DNA from: Datnioides undecimradiatus
Taxonomy: Eukaryota > Chordata > Actinopteri > Lobotiformes > Datnioididae
Direction of reading: 5' to 3'
Length of the DNA stretch: 64,000 nucleotides
Assembly: GCA_008933995.1 (NCBI GenBank)
Contig: WARS01000014.1
Location: 4,263,192 to 4,327,191 of the forward strand
Part shown: positions 1 to 13,441 of the stretch, one piece after another
How the letters are laid out: every line of letters begins with the position of its first letter
Numbering within the stretch: position 1 is the first letter of the stretch
The notes under the pieces: generated by a model
What the model saw: the letters and a program-made list of their open reading frames with translations, nothing else
Told to the model about the DNA's origin: nothing
Database searches by the model: none
Position numbers and translations under genes: made by a program

Positions 1-555
1 AATTATTTTGAAGACAATGTTCACAGAGCATGGCACAGCATTCTGTTTGGGACTGGGAGCAGAAACCAAGGACTATTTGGTGCATTGGTAAAATATCTTA
101 AGAAAAGAATATCCCCTCAGAGGACTGGGGACAATATCACAAAATAATGGCTGCAGGGAATCTCAGCTTGTAGATCATCTCCATGCTTGTACATTAAAAT
201 CAAACTAGTTATTACATTAACATCAACAATTTTTATGCATCAGGTATTATATAAATCAAAACTGGTACTGACAATGGCTCAGCTTTGAAACACGAAAGCT
301 CACTGTGCCTCCATTTCAACAAAATGTCAAAGACTTCAGTTCCATTCTTTGTCCAAAATAACCAAAAGAATATGAGGAAAGAAATATATGATAATCATTA
401 GGGAACATTTTAGAAACAAACAAACAAAAATCAACATCCTGACTGCGTAGGTTTTCACTCTCCAAACTTTATCAAAGCACCTCTTGCATTTATTGCAGCA
501 TCAAATATTTCTGAATATTTCTGTGTTAATTCAGCTCATTTAGATCCCACTCCTC
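1..555. other. Non-coding, no feature recognised
   Basis: AT-rich sequence with no convincing open frame, splice pattern or repeat that I recognise. The missing left part of the transposon relic that follows might lie here, but no matching terminal inverted repeat was seen. Confidence 0.4.
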
Positions 556-1381
556 TTTGCACAAAAAGTTAAAGCTTGACTAGAGCCCCTGACCAGCTGA
601 AGAGAGGCAGATTCAAAACATGATGCTATCACCACCATGCTTCAGGGTCAGCATGGTGTACTTTGGATAATGAGATACACTGGCTTTGCATATGTCAGTG
701 TCAAGGCAGAAATGCTCAGCCTTTGTTGCACCAGACAACAATAAAAATTCCTAATTTTTGTTTTTTTTGCATTTGGCATCATTCAGACAAGCTTCAATGT
801 TCTTTTTGTCATCATACACCACAGTCCAGACATGCGTTGTTCACCTCTTAGTGGCCTCCCTAATTTGATTAGAAGTTTTCTCCTTGTCTTCTCGAAGCTT
901 GATCTTTGCAATGTGTCTGTGCTGACACATTTTCTCCACTTACTGATGATGGTTTGGACAGTGTCATCTAAAGCATTCCCAATTATTTCTATCCTTCCCC
1001 CGAGTGCTTTTCATCAACAATTAGATCTCTCAGTTTCTTTGGTGACTCTTCAGGAACCCTCCGAGTATGACAAAACCCTCAAATATTCGAGTAAATCCTG
1101 CAGCAACAGCTGACTGTAATCTAGTCTACTGTTTACAGGCATGTTTTGAACGTGATTGGTTCATTCTGAACACAACTAAAGCTGCCTTTACGACAGACTT
1201 ATGGAATGTGTGGAAAGTTCCTAAAAATAAAGTATTCTTTGTTTTCTCTCCTGATATTTGTTTGTTAGAAGATCACGTTAAAGATGAAACATGGCTAACA
1301 TTTTCATTGTTATTATCTTTGTCTTCCCATTTCAAAAACCTGCAGCCTCATAAGGGTGTGTAGACTTTTTCATCCAGTGTA
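556..1381 (-). mobile_element. Decayed Tc1/mariner-type DNA transposon relic
   Basis: The segment carries phrases typical of fish Tc1/mariner-like elements: a stretch near 620-665 reading 'catgatgct..caccaccatgctt', a middle part with repeated 'gtctt..' spacing, and a right edge at about 1352-1381 resembling the recurring terminal repeat 'gggtgtgtagacttttt..atcca.tgt'. Reading frames on both strands are broken by stops, so no transposase can be made. The left terminal repeat was not found, so the copy is probably truncated or rearranged. Class assignment rests on recall of fish repeats; the orientation is a guess. Confidence 0.65.
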
Positions 1382-2734
1382 AATGCCGTTCATAAAAGAT
1401 ACAAAAACAAAAAAGCAAAGCACTTTAATAAAACCAGGTTTGAACAAAGGCTGGATGGTTATTGATTGTGGATTAAAATCCTCTAAAGGGTACCGATGTA
1501 ATTATTTTCAGGGAGCTTTGAAAAGAGGCAGTCAGAGCATAGAAACTAAAGCAGATTTAGAGATAGATAAACAAATCCATATGCCTCTCACGTCTTCTAG
1601 ACAGATATGTCCAGCCTTCTTTGTTTTCATACAGAATACATTCGAAAGCTTGTTAGTAGATGCAATTTGTTTGAACAGTTAGTTATTCTAAAAGTCCTCA
1701 GTATGAATAAAGACTTGACACTAGAGACTAGAGACTAAGAATATTATAGATTTTGATGTGTGTAGAACATGAAAATCCTGTGTGCGCCCCCAAGAAACAA
1801 ACATAAGAGCAGTTAAAAGCTGAGTTACAGTTATGAAATTATAACTAAAAGGCCACCAAATGTTCTGTCTGTAGTGCCTTGGGAATTATATACTGTATTT
1901 CTAATATTGCTGAGCTTGCACTTGACACAGCCTGATAATAAGGGCCGATGTTATGAAGTTGAGTGAAAAACGTACAGTTTAGGGCAACTTTTTTAACAGC
2001 CGGCCCCACAGCACAATTAATTTGGACTTATTAGAAGAGCAGCTGCTTCATTGCTCTCCTTTCAGGACTTTGGGATTTGGACTTCAGCCCAGAGGGGGTG
2101 AAAAATAGAATAATCCAGTGAGAAATAAGCTGCTTACTCCCTCGATGTTAACATCTTATTTTCTGTCTTTAGTCGGCTGCCACTTGAAATGGCTGGAAGG
2201 TTATTTAAACTTCAAACTCTTGTGTCTTCCCAGATTGGAAAACATTATGGCTAGAGTACAGCTGCAGTTATTTCTTTGGTTGTGTAGCCAGTGATGTGAG
2301 ATAATTATCTTCAGGAAAGGCCAACTGACATGACTATAAAGTCAGGCATCCACCTAGGCAAGAAAGTAAGTCATTGACTCTTTGATCTGAGATATAGCTG
2401 GTAGGGCAGAGGAAATTTGCATGATTTTAACAGACTGTTAATCTTAGTTTCAAGATAATAACACCCAATTACCTATCTGCCTCCAATCCTATCTTTATCA
2501 AATTAGCATTGATCCCTTTATCCTCAGGGATAAACTTGCACATTCTGTGATAGGCAAATTTTGTGTTGATACAATAATAATATGGATTTTACACCATATT
2601 ACACTAATTCACATTTATTTATTAAGTGCACGCTGAGGCTAAGACAAACAGTATGAACCACAGTCTCCTGCTGCTCTGCCCTCAGGTCCACTCAGGGTGT
2701 TATTGGGACTGAGAGCTCCACTCTATGGACAGCA
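1382..2734. other. Intergenic, no gene seen
   Basis: Short open frames here lack splice context, family resemblance or coding-like composition. Nothing else is supported. Confidence 0.4.
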
Positions 2735-2935
2735 ACTAAATGCATTTACTCAAGCACTGCTGTTAAGTACAGGTCCTTGTAGGTTCTTGTATCCTACTTG
2801 AGTATTTTCATTTTCATTTACTTTATGCTGCTATTGCACTCTAATTTGTAGGCATATATTGTGATTTTTGCTTCACTACACAATACAAAAACTTCATTTA
2901 CAAGTTACTTCAGATTAAGAAAGATTCTTATTATT
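2735..2935. repeat. Dispersed teleost repeat fragment (TACTTGAGTA type)
   Basis: The run of short phrases 'tttactcaag', 'aagtacagg', 'tacttgagtattt' and 'ttcatttactttatgctgct' followed by a 'cactaca..' section matches a very common percomorph interspersed repeat of uncertain class. The copy is diverged. No coding capacity. Confidence 0.55.
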
Positions 2936-3051
2936 TTAAAATCTATATTCAATAAACCAAAAATAATATGCTTTATTCTGAAATGGGTACTTTTTGTAAA
3001 TTTTAAATTCTTAATCAAATTGTAATTTTTAAAAAAAAATACATGTTTCAG

Positions 3052-3084
<33 letters not shown>
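3052..3084. repeat. (TAGA)n microsatellite
   Basis: About eight perfect TAGA units, directly after an A-rich stretch. Confidence 0.95.
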
Positions 3085-5316
3085 GAACAGATGAACAGGA
3101 TGTATTAAGGCCCACCAAGAAGAGCTCTTCCTTTCATATCAGAAACTCATGTCTTACCTTCAGCTAGCACAGCTTCACTATTCCCACAAGCCATCACAGT
3201 AGCCGACCCCTTGGGAATCAAAGGCACTCCAGCGCCAATTAGAGTTTGCAGTCTTTCATTCAGTCAATCAGTCTCCTCTGTCATGGGATCATTCTATGAG
3301 CATTGAAATGAAACATGGCAAAAATGTCAAGCAGGTTTTTTTTTTCACGTTTGCAGAGAAATGCTTTTAACTGCACGTATAAACATTAAACTGGCAAGTA
3401 CCACTGGGTCTAGTTAACTGCAGGTGGATGCAGTGTGGAGGAAAGGGTGGACACTGAGATAGTATGATGATAAACTCCAAGGAATAGAGCACCAAGGTAG
3501 GGGGAGCCTCCTGAATAGAGATTTCTGCTTCAGGAAAAATAGCCCCATCCTTATTAGCCATGCTGGAGAATCTTGGTCATTATCAACACTTCCTGTCTCC
3601 ACTTTTCCTCCTGTCTCCACTTGAATTTATCATTGTTGTAGTCTGATAACAACGTACTCCCCCCTCCTCTTTTTCATTTTTCCTGCAGTGTGAGAAAACT
3701 ACAATCTGTCCATCCAGAAAAAACAACAACAAAATATTGCAAGCATATTTTTACCTAATTCTGTTCATTTTCCACAGAGACTACAGATAACTGATGATAA
3801 AATATTAACCATTTCCCATATGCCAATTTGCAAAGATACCTCTGATAACTAAAGCCAATAATGGCAGAAACCAAAGTGACAACATCTCACATTTTTCTAC
3901 TTTGTCTGTATCAAACAAAATAAGGCGTCAATGTTGATGTTTTTGAGGTGCTGGTTGGCTGGTAAGCTCATCACCTTCCAACAGGACTGAGGTAGCTCTT
4001 TCACTGTTTCCAGACCAGTTTTTTCAGTGTTAAGCTAATCTACTATCATTATATTTGATTGGTATTCATCTTCTCAGCAAACTCTCCGCAAAAATGCATG
4101 GTAAGCATTTCCTGAAATGTTGATTTCAAAACAAAGACAAAATTCTAGTTTTCCTCCAGCTCCCTGCTTGCTCTAAACCTTTTTTTTTAACCTCCTCACA
4201 GTTGTCTCCATCTTTCTGTCATCCTCCTTTTGCCAGTCCCCTGGTCCGTTTTTATCAAGTAACTGAAGTGTGAATCCATCAACCAGCCCAGAGGATCTCG
4301 CGGGATGTCATACTGGTTCAGGTCATATAATCAGCCATAATCCTGGTGAAAACTGGGTAAAAGGACAGGTCAAGGGTACAAGTACACGTAAGCACTCCCA
4401 GATTGTACAACAAGGAACTGTTGTGATGATAGTGTGTATTTTGACTTATTCCATTTCAATATATTTCTTACATCAGTTAGGTTCATTACATGATGAATCA
4501 TTTTTTTCTCCATTCATTCCCTCTTCTTTGAATCTGCCTCTCTGTGTTCACACACTGTATTAGCTCTCTCAAATGCAATTTCTTGGTTGTGTTCTGTTTA
4601 TAATGGGACTTCTTACCTTTATCAAATCAGACTACTGACCCATAGTCTCTCCTTCCAGAATAACCCCCTCTCCCTGGAGCAAGTCCTGTACCTTTTGCCT
4701 TTCTACTTGAAATTCAGATGAGTGGAGTGTCAGGAGTGGTTATTGTCTGGACCTGGGTGGCATCTCATTTAATTCCACAAGCGGGAGGAGAGGTGAGAAG
4801 GGGAATACGTTTATACTGCTGATACTGAAAAGAGGGAAATGTAATGCTGGTGCACTGTGTCTCCGTGTTGGAGGTGGTGATAGTGAAAAATCTATTTTGT
4901 GATTTTGAGCCAACTCAGCTAATCTCCTGTTTGATTATATTTATACCATTTTTGTTTCTGCAGAAAAGTGCAGGTTATTTTTTATTAATTAATTAAATTT
5001 TATATCAAAGGTATATGAGAGATTATGGGAAACTGACTCATTGGTTTCTTTTGTCAAGGATTAAAATTGAAAAATGAATACCACATGGATTTTTTTTTAG
5101 AATAAATAAAAAAAAGTGTGTGTTAGTTTAACAAAAAGCCTGTGTCCAAACTAGTGTGACAAACTGCCATTGTCAAATCTACCTTGGAGATTATCTGCAA
5201 AAAGCATTGTTAAAATTTTAGAACTTGATTGAAGTTCAGAATTGAGGGGTGTTTAAAGGTTTTTAAAGGTGTGTTTAAATGCACCTGCATACAGTACTAG
5301 TATTTGCCTCCTTGGA

Positions 5317-5324
5317 GTGTGTGT

Positions 5325-5355
<31 letters not shown>
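5317..5355. repeat. (GT)n microsatellite
   Basis: GT tract with one interrupting TAT. An opposite-strand partner, a (CA)n tract, lies 130 bp further on. Confidence 0.95.
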
Positions 5356-5483
5356 AATGAATGGACATTGTCTAAACAGATCTACTGTACTGACATGAAC
5401 TGTCAAGGATGGGTATTTTTCTGCAGGACCCAACTCATCTGCATGGTCCAGTAGAGAGCTCTCCAACCACACAGAAACACATG

Positions 5484-5506
5484 CACACACACACACACAC
5501 ACACAC
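5484..5506. repeat. (CA)n microsatellite
   Basis: Perfect CA tract, followed around 5530-5548 by an alternating GCATGCATGCATGCA stretch. Open frames across it are repeat artefacts. Confidence 0.95.
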
Positions 5507-7629
5507 TGTCACGTTTACACATATGCACCCATGCATGCATGCACACACATACTGTTCCTCCTTTTGCCACAGGGATAAAGACACACCAATTAGTATGCAC
5601 CACTTGATTTACTCAGGAATTAGAGTAAAGCCCAAAGGGAAGATGAAAGTTCAGAGGGCCAAAGCTGTGTGTCTGGGCTGGGCAATGTTAGAGCTGCACA
5701 GCAGTAAGAATAATTAGGCGCACAGTTGTTTCTTGGATGTGTAACGATTTTTGAGGGAAGCTAGAGCTAAATAGCCAATTACTGGATAATGGGCATTAAA
5801 ACCCACATAGCCTCCCTTATGGATCTCGATCTGTTTTCCATGGTGATGAATGAATGCAGACTTAGAGACATGAACAAATTAATTTTTCTTCGCTGGTTCT
5901 CCTGCATCTATATGTAAATTCCCGCTGGGGATACATTATTCCCACTACATGAACAAAATGCCTGCTTTTCAGGAATTACCCTAGACAGCCTTATTTTCCA
6001 TTCATGTGTTCTTTGAGTTTCCAATGATCTGTGTAGTTGTTAGATGTCCACTTACAAGATTTTCCTATTAACAAAACCCACTCGCTCTAGAAATGAGAAA
6101 CATGAAGTCTGCATTGTTTTATTTAACTAGTTTCAGTGTGTTAGACTTCTATAACACTGTGCAAAGTTTGTTTCAGAGCATGTTTTTAAAGTCCAATATA
6201 TTACTGATATGAGCTGCATATATTTTAACTGACATGGGAATTTGTGACTGGCTTGGTAAACACTACATTTGGATGTCAGTATATTGACTGGCAGTCTACT
6301 TAGTTCACCAGAGGCCTCGGTGTTCTTTTGTCTTGGGAAAATACATTCCATTTGAATGATTGTCATGTGGAAAGTAAATTCATTTATTCCTGCTCTGAGA
6401 GCTACTTACATTCACTAGTGTTTTTCTGAGTGTGGTCACACTTCAGTGGCTTTTTTAATACAAATACTTGGTGTATGCAAAGTCAAATCCTACGACTCTA
6501 GTCGCCAAATCTGTGATCAATTATTCAATCGGGCATTAAGGAATTGCACCATGGCACAGAATAAAAGCACAAAAACAACCAATCAATGTCTCGGTACAAA
6601 AGCCACTGTATGGATCATATATTCTTCATCACACGTACGCCATTTGTAAACCGATGACAACACATACCACGCCTGCAATTGTTTGATATGTGATGTGTTT
6701 ATAGACCCACTAAGTGGTCAGCATATGAGGGGTCCAGTCTCCTGGTGGATTGATTATCTATTCAGATCAGTCACGCACGAAACCCTCACTTCACAAGGAC
6801 AAAGCAGGCAATTAATTTGCCATTGATTCTCACTTTAACCCCTGCAAATCTGCAAAGTAATGGAAACACAAATGCACTTTGTAAAAAAAAAAAAAAGAAA
6901 AAAAAAGGGGTTGGTGGCAACCTGATATGCTTCAAGCATGATATACTTCTGATGCAATGCAACATTCCATGTGGTTAGTCCTCATACAATTGTACCACTG
7001 CATATATAAACATGGCACCAATCTGCTGCTTTAACTGTAAATGCTAGATGTGAAGCTGTTATCTCAGCCATCACCAAAGGGGGGCATGCCTTTATATAGC
7101 TGTTCCTGTATGTCACACCTGGTCAGGTTGCTCCACACTTGTGGAAAGATAAGATGGTTGGATTTGCTGTACCCCAACTGCCTAAAAAGAGAAGTCCCGT
7201 TTCAGCTAAAAAACAATGTTAAGCAATGATCTGCTGCCAATCAGTGTGCGTATGCTCGCAGAACCAGTATAGATTTGTGTTGACAGTTAAGGTCAAATTA
7301 CAGTTCTTCGAAAAGAGGTTGCAGTACCCACATGCAAAGCCTCATTGGCTGAAGGATCCTGCACACACTGCCTTTCAGTTCCTGAAAATGTTCTCTACGC
7401 TCTTTGACACCAGGATTACAAAAATCCCTTCTCAGAAGGCAGAATACCAAATCTACTGAGCACAGTTAGCATCTAAAAAACTAATTGTTGGTGAAATTGT
7501 TAAAGTGGTAAAAGAACTCTCATTGGAAAATTTCCTTTGACCCCATGAAACTGGAAAACATTGGATGTTATTAATATTCCAAGAACTGTTGTAGGTATGA
7601 AAAGCTTGATTTCTAACTATTTAAACACA

Positions 7630-7985
7630 GCTTCAACTTCAACTCTCACTTTATTGTCCCCAAGTTAACATTAGTCTTGGATCCTCATAAAACACAGAAA
7701 ACAGACTTGAACCTAAATTTACAAAATATGCCATATACCCAGGCTTTACATGCAACTCTGCTCATCACTAACAGCACAACAGCAACAGCACATTGGGCCA
7801 TTATCATCACCCGTGGATGGAATAAAATCACCATCAACTCTCATCAATATTACATGGAAAACTATTCCTCAGCTGAGCATTTAACAGCTTCATGGCATGA
7901 GGCACAAAAGAATTTCTCACCCTGTTAGACCCCTTATGGGCCAATAAAGTGCTTTCGACCTGCAGCTGCTGTATCAAACTCATTT
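7630..7985. repeat. Dispersed repeat fragment ('TTTATTGTCCCCAAG' type)
   Basis: Begins with 'actttattgtccccaag..cttgg' and continues to a phrase like 'cagcttcatggca..ggcacaaaagaatt', a pairing I recognise from diverged multi-copy elements in fish genomes, possibly the tail of a non-LTR retroelement. The class cannot be assigned from sequence alone. Confidence 0.4.
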
Positions 7986-9894
7986 AACAAAAAAAAAAGC
8001 TGTACTTTTGCCAACTGAGTCAAACTGCGGGCATTAAAATAACACGTTATCTCTCACACTTGCGTCAAACAAGGACTGCATCTGGCTCTAGTACATCTTA
8101 ATCTGGCTTATCATGTTCCTGGTTTTAAAGCATCAAAGACATATTTACTTCATTTTTTTTTCCTTTTAAGACAGGAGATAGCCACAGGAAAATCCCTAAC
8201 ACAACCTCTCTCACCGGTGGAGTCAGGAACTTTTGTTTTTGTCATGGAAGTCAGAGCGGTGTGTCACAACACACAGGTTATGAGGGTGTGGAGGACATGC
8301 CTGTCGGATGTTTTCAAGCATGCAGGGCCAACAGTCTCGTTAGAACATTTACTGTTATTTACTGATAACCTTCAGGCACTGACAGAAACAGACCGGCTGA
8401 AGGTTTTATGATTATAAGTAAGCCCTGTGTGGAGTGATGTACACCTGCTTTCATTTTTGCATTTTGCCTGTTAATTCTGACATTTTAAATCCACTATGCT
8501 GTGTTATTCCCATTAAACCTATGTTACATTCAAAGAGTAGCAGGACCTTAGACGACTTTTGGTGTACTTAATCAGTCTGAAAGTGCAATCACGAAACAGA
8601 ATGATTTTTTCTTGCTTGTATTTCGCAGCGGTAAGCAGCCCCTCTGCTTGTTTACAACATATTAGAGATTGAGTAGCTTCAAAAAGAACTATTGAGCCTA
8701 CACACGATGGTATGGTTCTTCGATTTCTGAGTGCGGTAGGTGCTGCAGCCCTGGTTTGTGCCAATAAATGTTCAGTGTGCGTGTGTCCGCAGTACTTACA
8801 ACTGTATTAGTCATCAATGACCAAATGTAGAGCCTAAAGATAGCCTTTAAGCATGTTTAAAGTTGGATTTAAATCTAATACATCTGTTAAATCTATAGAA
8901 AGCCAAAGATCAAGTGAAATACATGGCAAAATACATAACTGTCTTGTGTATTATTGAACAATTTCCACTGTGTTTGAATGTTTGTAGAAATTGCGGTGGA
9001 GGAAGCAGAGAGCTGTCTGTTAGACGGCTTTATGGGCACCACAGTCATTGTCATTAATCTAAAAATGAAAACAAACAAATAAAAGAAACCGCAGCCTTGC
9101 TCAGAACAGTAAAAACAGCGAGGTTTAGGTTACGCTGCCAACACCACTGCTTTGCATTATCATACTGCAGTGCTTTAATGTGACATTTCTAAAATAATAA
9201 CAACAAAAAAAAAAGCTTTCTTTGTGGCCATTCTTATGCTGCTCCTGCCTGAGGCAACAATTGTTTGGGGAGAGTCCATGACTGAAGGTTAATGGCCTCA
9301 TTTGCAGACTGGAAACTGAGACATTCCTGTTTGCTTTGGGTTTGTCCATTTTTGGTTTGCCTGTCTGTTGAGCAATCTATCATAAATGGACACAGTCTGG
9401 ATCGCAGTCAGGCTGTCTGGTCCAGTTTCCAGCTGATTAACGGAAAGAAATGTGGGTCTCTATTTGCAGAGACTGTGTTTCCTGAATAGATGCAGTCCAC
9501 AACCCTGCATACTAAAGTTCAGCTTCATAAAACCTGTGTGATTCAGCTGTCATCTGGAGGACCTGATCAGCTGGGCTTTATAGTCAGGAAGTAATTTTAT
9601 TCCTCATTTCGCCTAGAAGGAATCATATTAGATAAACCTCTCTGAGAACAACAATAACACTACTTGTTACATTATATTTCCCTCTTTGCCTTTATCATGG
9701 TAGCCAGGTGTTACTGGGGAGCCACACTGTATCATCAGAGGCAATAACTGAAGCACCTACTTATACAACCAGAAGGAACACCCTCTCACTTTCACTTTAG
9801 CTTTTACTTCATTATTTTCTGTCTTGATTATCCTCCACAGGAATTGTCTTTTTCTACTACTGAAGTCTCTGTTAACGCTGTTATTTAAGTCACA

Positions 9895-10430
9895 TTATGA
9901 TGACGAATCTACAGCCATGTTAGCGTGGCAGAGGGTGTGTTGAACTAAAATCATCATGCTAACGTTCATAAGGACAATCCTAACATGCAGACTTTAGGCA
10001 GGAGGCTACAGCACTTTACATTCACAATCTGTTTAGTATGTTAGCCTGCTAGCATTTGCCAGTTAGCACTAAACACAATGTCCTGATGAGTGTAATGAGG
10101 ATATCATTAGTTCAGCAGGAAAACAATGCAACAAACTGGAATTTTGACCAACTGATGATTGGGTTGGATGAATGATTGGATGTACCAAATTTGCTTGGAA
10201 AACTATCCAATAATTGTTGAGATGTTTCACTAAAAGCCCCAACTGTGTTAATGGAGGAAAGGTCAGCTGATCTCCACAATGATCAGCATTCATCCTCTCC
10301 ATAATGATTGCTTCATAGCAATTTAAATGTATATTTAGAATTATTTTTAAAATATTTCACTAAAAGACAAAAATGTCACAGGGCTGGTGGTACAGGTAAA
10401 GTCAGGGGATCAATACATCCATAGTTTGTC
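9895..10430. repeat. Dispersed teleost repeat (ATGTTAGC..AGCACTAAACACAA type)
   Basis: Contains the ordered phrases 'atgttagcctgctagcat', 'gttagcactaaacacaatgt', 'tcattagtt..gcagg', 'aattttgacc..ctgatga', 'caataattgttgagatgttt' and 'aaagtcaggggatca'. This order is characteristic of one of the most abundant percomorph interspersed repeats. It is non-coding and diverged. Fragments that look like the same family recur near 39.1 kb and 42.25 kb. Confidence 0.65.
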
Positions 10431-11417
10431 TGCAGGTCTTGTGTCCAATCAGGTAAACTGTGGACTGTGAAAGTGTACCATCAGTCAATATGGGAGAAAA
10501 TGAGAAAAGCTGACAGAAGGGTTACATAACACAATTCTTCCAGCGCCTGAGATCCTCCATTCAGTTGAGCAGATGTCTCGTAAGATATATACACTTTATT
10601 CCCCCCTTCTTCCTTCTTCTCCCTCCCTCACTGCAAAGCCCTGTTCATATCGCCATGTTTACTGCATGTTGACATGGAAAATATTTTAAGGTGAAATAGC
10701 AATGATTCATATATACACACGCTCTCACTGCACTCTGTGTTTGTCTTTAAACTTCACTTTTCCCCAAATCGTGTATATAAGCCATGTTTAGGAAGAGAAG
10801 ATCATTCACTGCCTCATTCTCTGGAGTCTGAGACACTGGGATGTACTGTTTTATACACATTTTCAAAGGATGGAGCTACTGCATGTTTTTTTATGATCTG
10901 TCATGGTGAACTTCAGTGGGATTTGGACAAACTGGGACTTTTTCTATGGACTAAGATTGCTGGACATTGGTGATGGCAATTTGGTGGCTGTCTAAGTATC
11001 TGGACATTGTCAAGAGTTATACTGTTAAGCAGTGTTATCAGGATTTGTGCTGCTCAATAGCATTGTGTCCATCTGATAATTTTGAAAATGAGAGCATTTC
11101 ATTTGTGTCAAACATCTGCCAAGTGCACTTGGAAACAAGCTGTGATCCAAGATATTGTATGAATTCTAGCTTTTTCCATTGACCTCTAAAAAGAAGAAAA
11201 AGGTTGTTCAGTAACTTCCAGACAAAGGACAAAGTATTTCATTCCTTTCATCACCTGTATGCGTGTGTCTGGAGTGTGTGAGGTGTTTACACATAACAGC
11301 GGGCTGGTAATGCAGAGCTGTAGCATTGGGCATGACGACATGTCTCCAGGCTTGACGTTCTCTGCTACCGTTTACTAAACAGCCTTGATAGGACTTGACT
11401 GTTTTAGTAAATACAGA

Positions 11418-11419
<2 letters not shown>

Positions 11420-11449
<30 letters not shown>
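11420..11449. repeat. (TG)n microsatellite
   Basis: Uninterrupted TG tract of about 15 units. Confidence 0.95.
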
Positions 11450-11452
<3 letters not shown>

Positions 11453-11745
11453 GGGTTGATTTGGTACCAGGACAGTTAGCTTTCCGTTCAGGTAGCAGTT
11501 ATCCAAAGTGAAGTAGTGCCCCTCCTCACTGGAGAGGGAATAAAGCAGATTTAGTAGCTGTCAGACTTTACGAACTCTTTATCCACCACACAGTGAGGTG
11601 TAAAATCTTTCTTTCTGCCACAATAATCAGGACAGTTCTTACAAACACAAATCTCTCATGCATAGCAGCTCCATATAATCGTTCTCTGTCTGAGTTTATA
11701 TTATAAACACCACACACTTGCATGCCCTGTGTTGCACGAACGCGT

Positions 11746-11770
11746 ACACACACGCACACACACATAAACA

Positions 11771-11797
<27 letters not shown>
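11746..11797. repeat. Facing (CA)n and (TG)n tracts
   Basis: A CA tract (11746-11764, with one G interruption) is followed after a few bases (TAAACA) by a TG tract (11771-11797). The two arms are complementary and could fold as a hairpin or cruciform. Confidence 0.9.
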
Positions 11798-11801
<4 letters not shown>

Positions 11802-13415
11802 CGTTCCGTTAGTTCGACAGGTGTGTGGAAGACTGCCACGAGCCAGGCGGCAGGTGGAGATGAGGATTTATAGATTTTAATCGTATCACCCTGTTGAGCA
11901 ATAATTCTACTGCCTGAGGCAAGGAAGGTCCATAGCTACAGTAACATGTGATTGATGGATGCTGGGCTGGGTATCCCTGAATCATTGAGCCACGAGTGTG
12001 TTCCAAAATACACACAATGTATATAGCTCAGGCTCCAGTGCATCACTGGTTATTTTTGAAACCGAATGCTCTATAAGGTAAAGAAATCAGAAAAGCAATA
12101 TGTGTTTCAAGCGTTATTCTCTGATGGGAGAAAAAAAACATGTAAGCAGAAGAGATGAAATGTCAGGCGGAGAAAATAATTGGTTGTTTTACTAAGTTAG
12201 ACAAGAGTGTGATCTTTGGATGAGGAAAGTGTCCAAATAAAGAAAATATTCAGTACAAAATAAAAGGAACAGACAAGGGAAGTTCCAAAACAACAAATAT
12301 GTATTGTGTTTTGAGTTTCAATAAAAGCAAATTGACTTAAGGTAAGATAAATCCCTGAGGTTTTACCGTTTGTTATCAGGAAAGCTCCACCTGGAACACC
12401 GCATTCTCCCTCTGACCTTGTCATCCTCATCCACTTGCATGATTAACAGCTGCAAATTTGCATCAATTTGAAACTGTCTGGATAAGACAGCAGAAGTTGA
12501 TGTCTACTGTTAATGAAGTCTCAGAGTCAAAAGATAATGTTTGTGTTGGCAGATCTACTCAGAAAGAGCTCATGCTGGATCAGCAAGGCAAAAGGCCACC
12601 CTTACTCTCAATGCCACATCTTTCACCAACAAGATATGCAGAAAAAACTAACTAATTGGCTCCACAAACTCTTCAAAGTGCCAAGACAATCCAGGATGGA
12701 AAGGTGACATGTTGGGACAGTGATTCTTCTGATATCTACTCTACTTTTCTCCTTTGTTTCCCCTCTTCTTCGCTTATCTCCCGCTTCTTTCTCTGTCTCC
12801 TAATCCACTGTGTAATACCTGCAGAAGATAATCAGTTTGCATATGGATTTGGCACAGTCATGATTCACGAATGAGGTCTGAGGTTTCCCGCAGAGTACAG
12901 GACATTTCACACAGGTAAATCAGATATGCTTGCAAGTCTGACACAACTAATAAAGCAGGACTTTATGAGCCATCCAAATGCAACCTCATCACTTGTTTTG
13001 AAATCAGTTATGCAAATTTTGACAGGTTGACCCCCTAACCTCCAACCACTAATACACTCTGTCAATTGTGCCAAGATGTTAAATTCCACTTGATCTGGGT
13101 TTGAAGTGTGTGTTCTTTCTTTCTTTCTCCCCTTCTGTGTTTAGTGTAAATGACTGTCATGCTGCCTCTGTTTCAGGGTAAATAAAGGCCTAAAGGTGAC
13201 ACCGATCAAAGAGTTTATATTCATTTCAATAACATGATGTCCAGGACAACAGAATAAAACCCAATAAAATCATGACATTGTTAATCAACTTTGGTTATTA
13301 AATCAACAGATATAGAAAATGGGTTGTGTTGTTGATTAAATATTAAATAAATCTGTAATTTACAGTTTAGCAGGGGAATCACTCATAACTCACAATAATG
13401 TGTTGAATCTCAATA

Positions 13416-13441
13416 TCTCTCTCTCTCTCTATATATATATA
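13416..13441. repeat. (CT)n-(AT)n compound microsatellite
   Basis: A CT tract passes directly into an AT tract. Confidence 0.9.
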
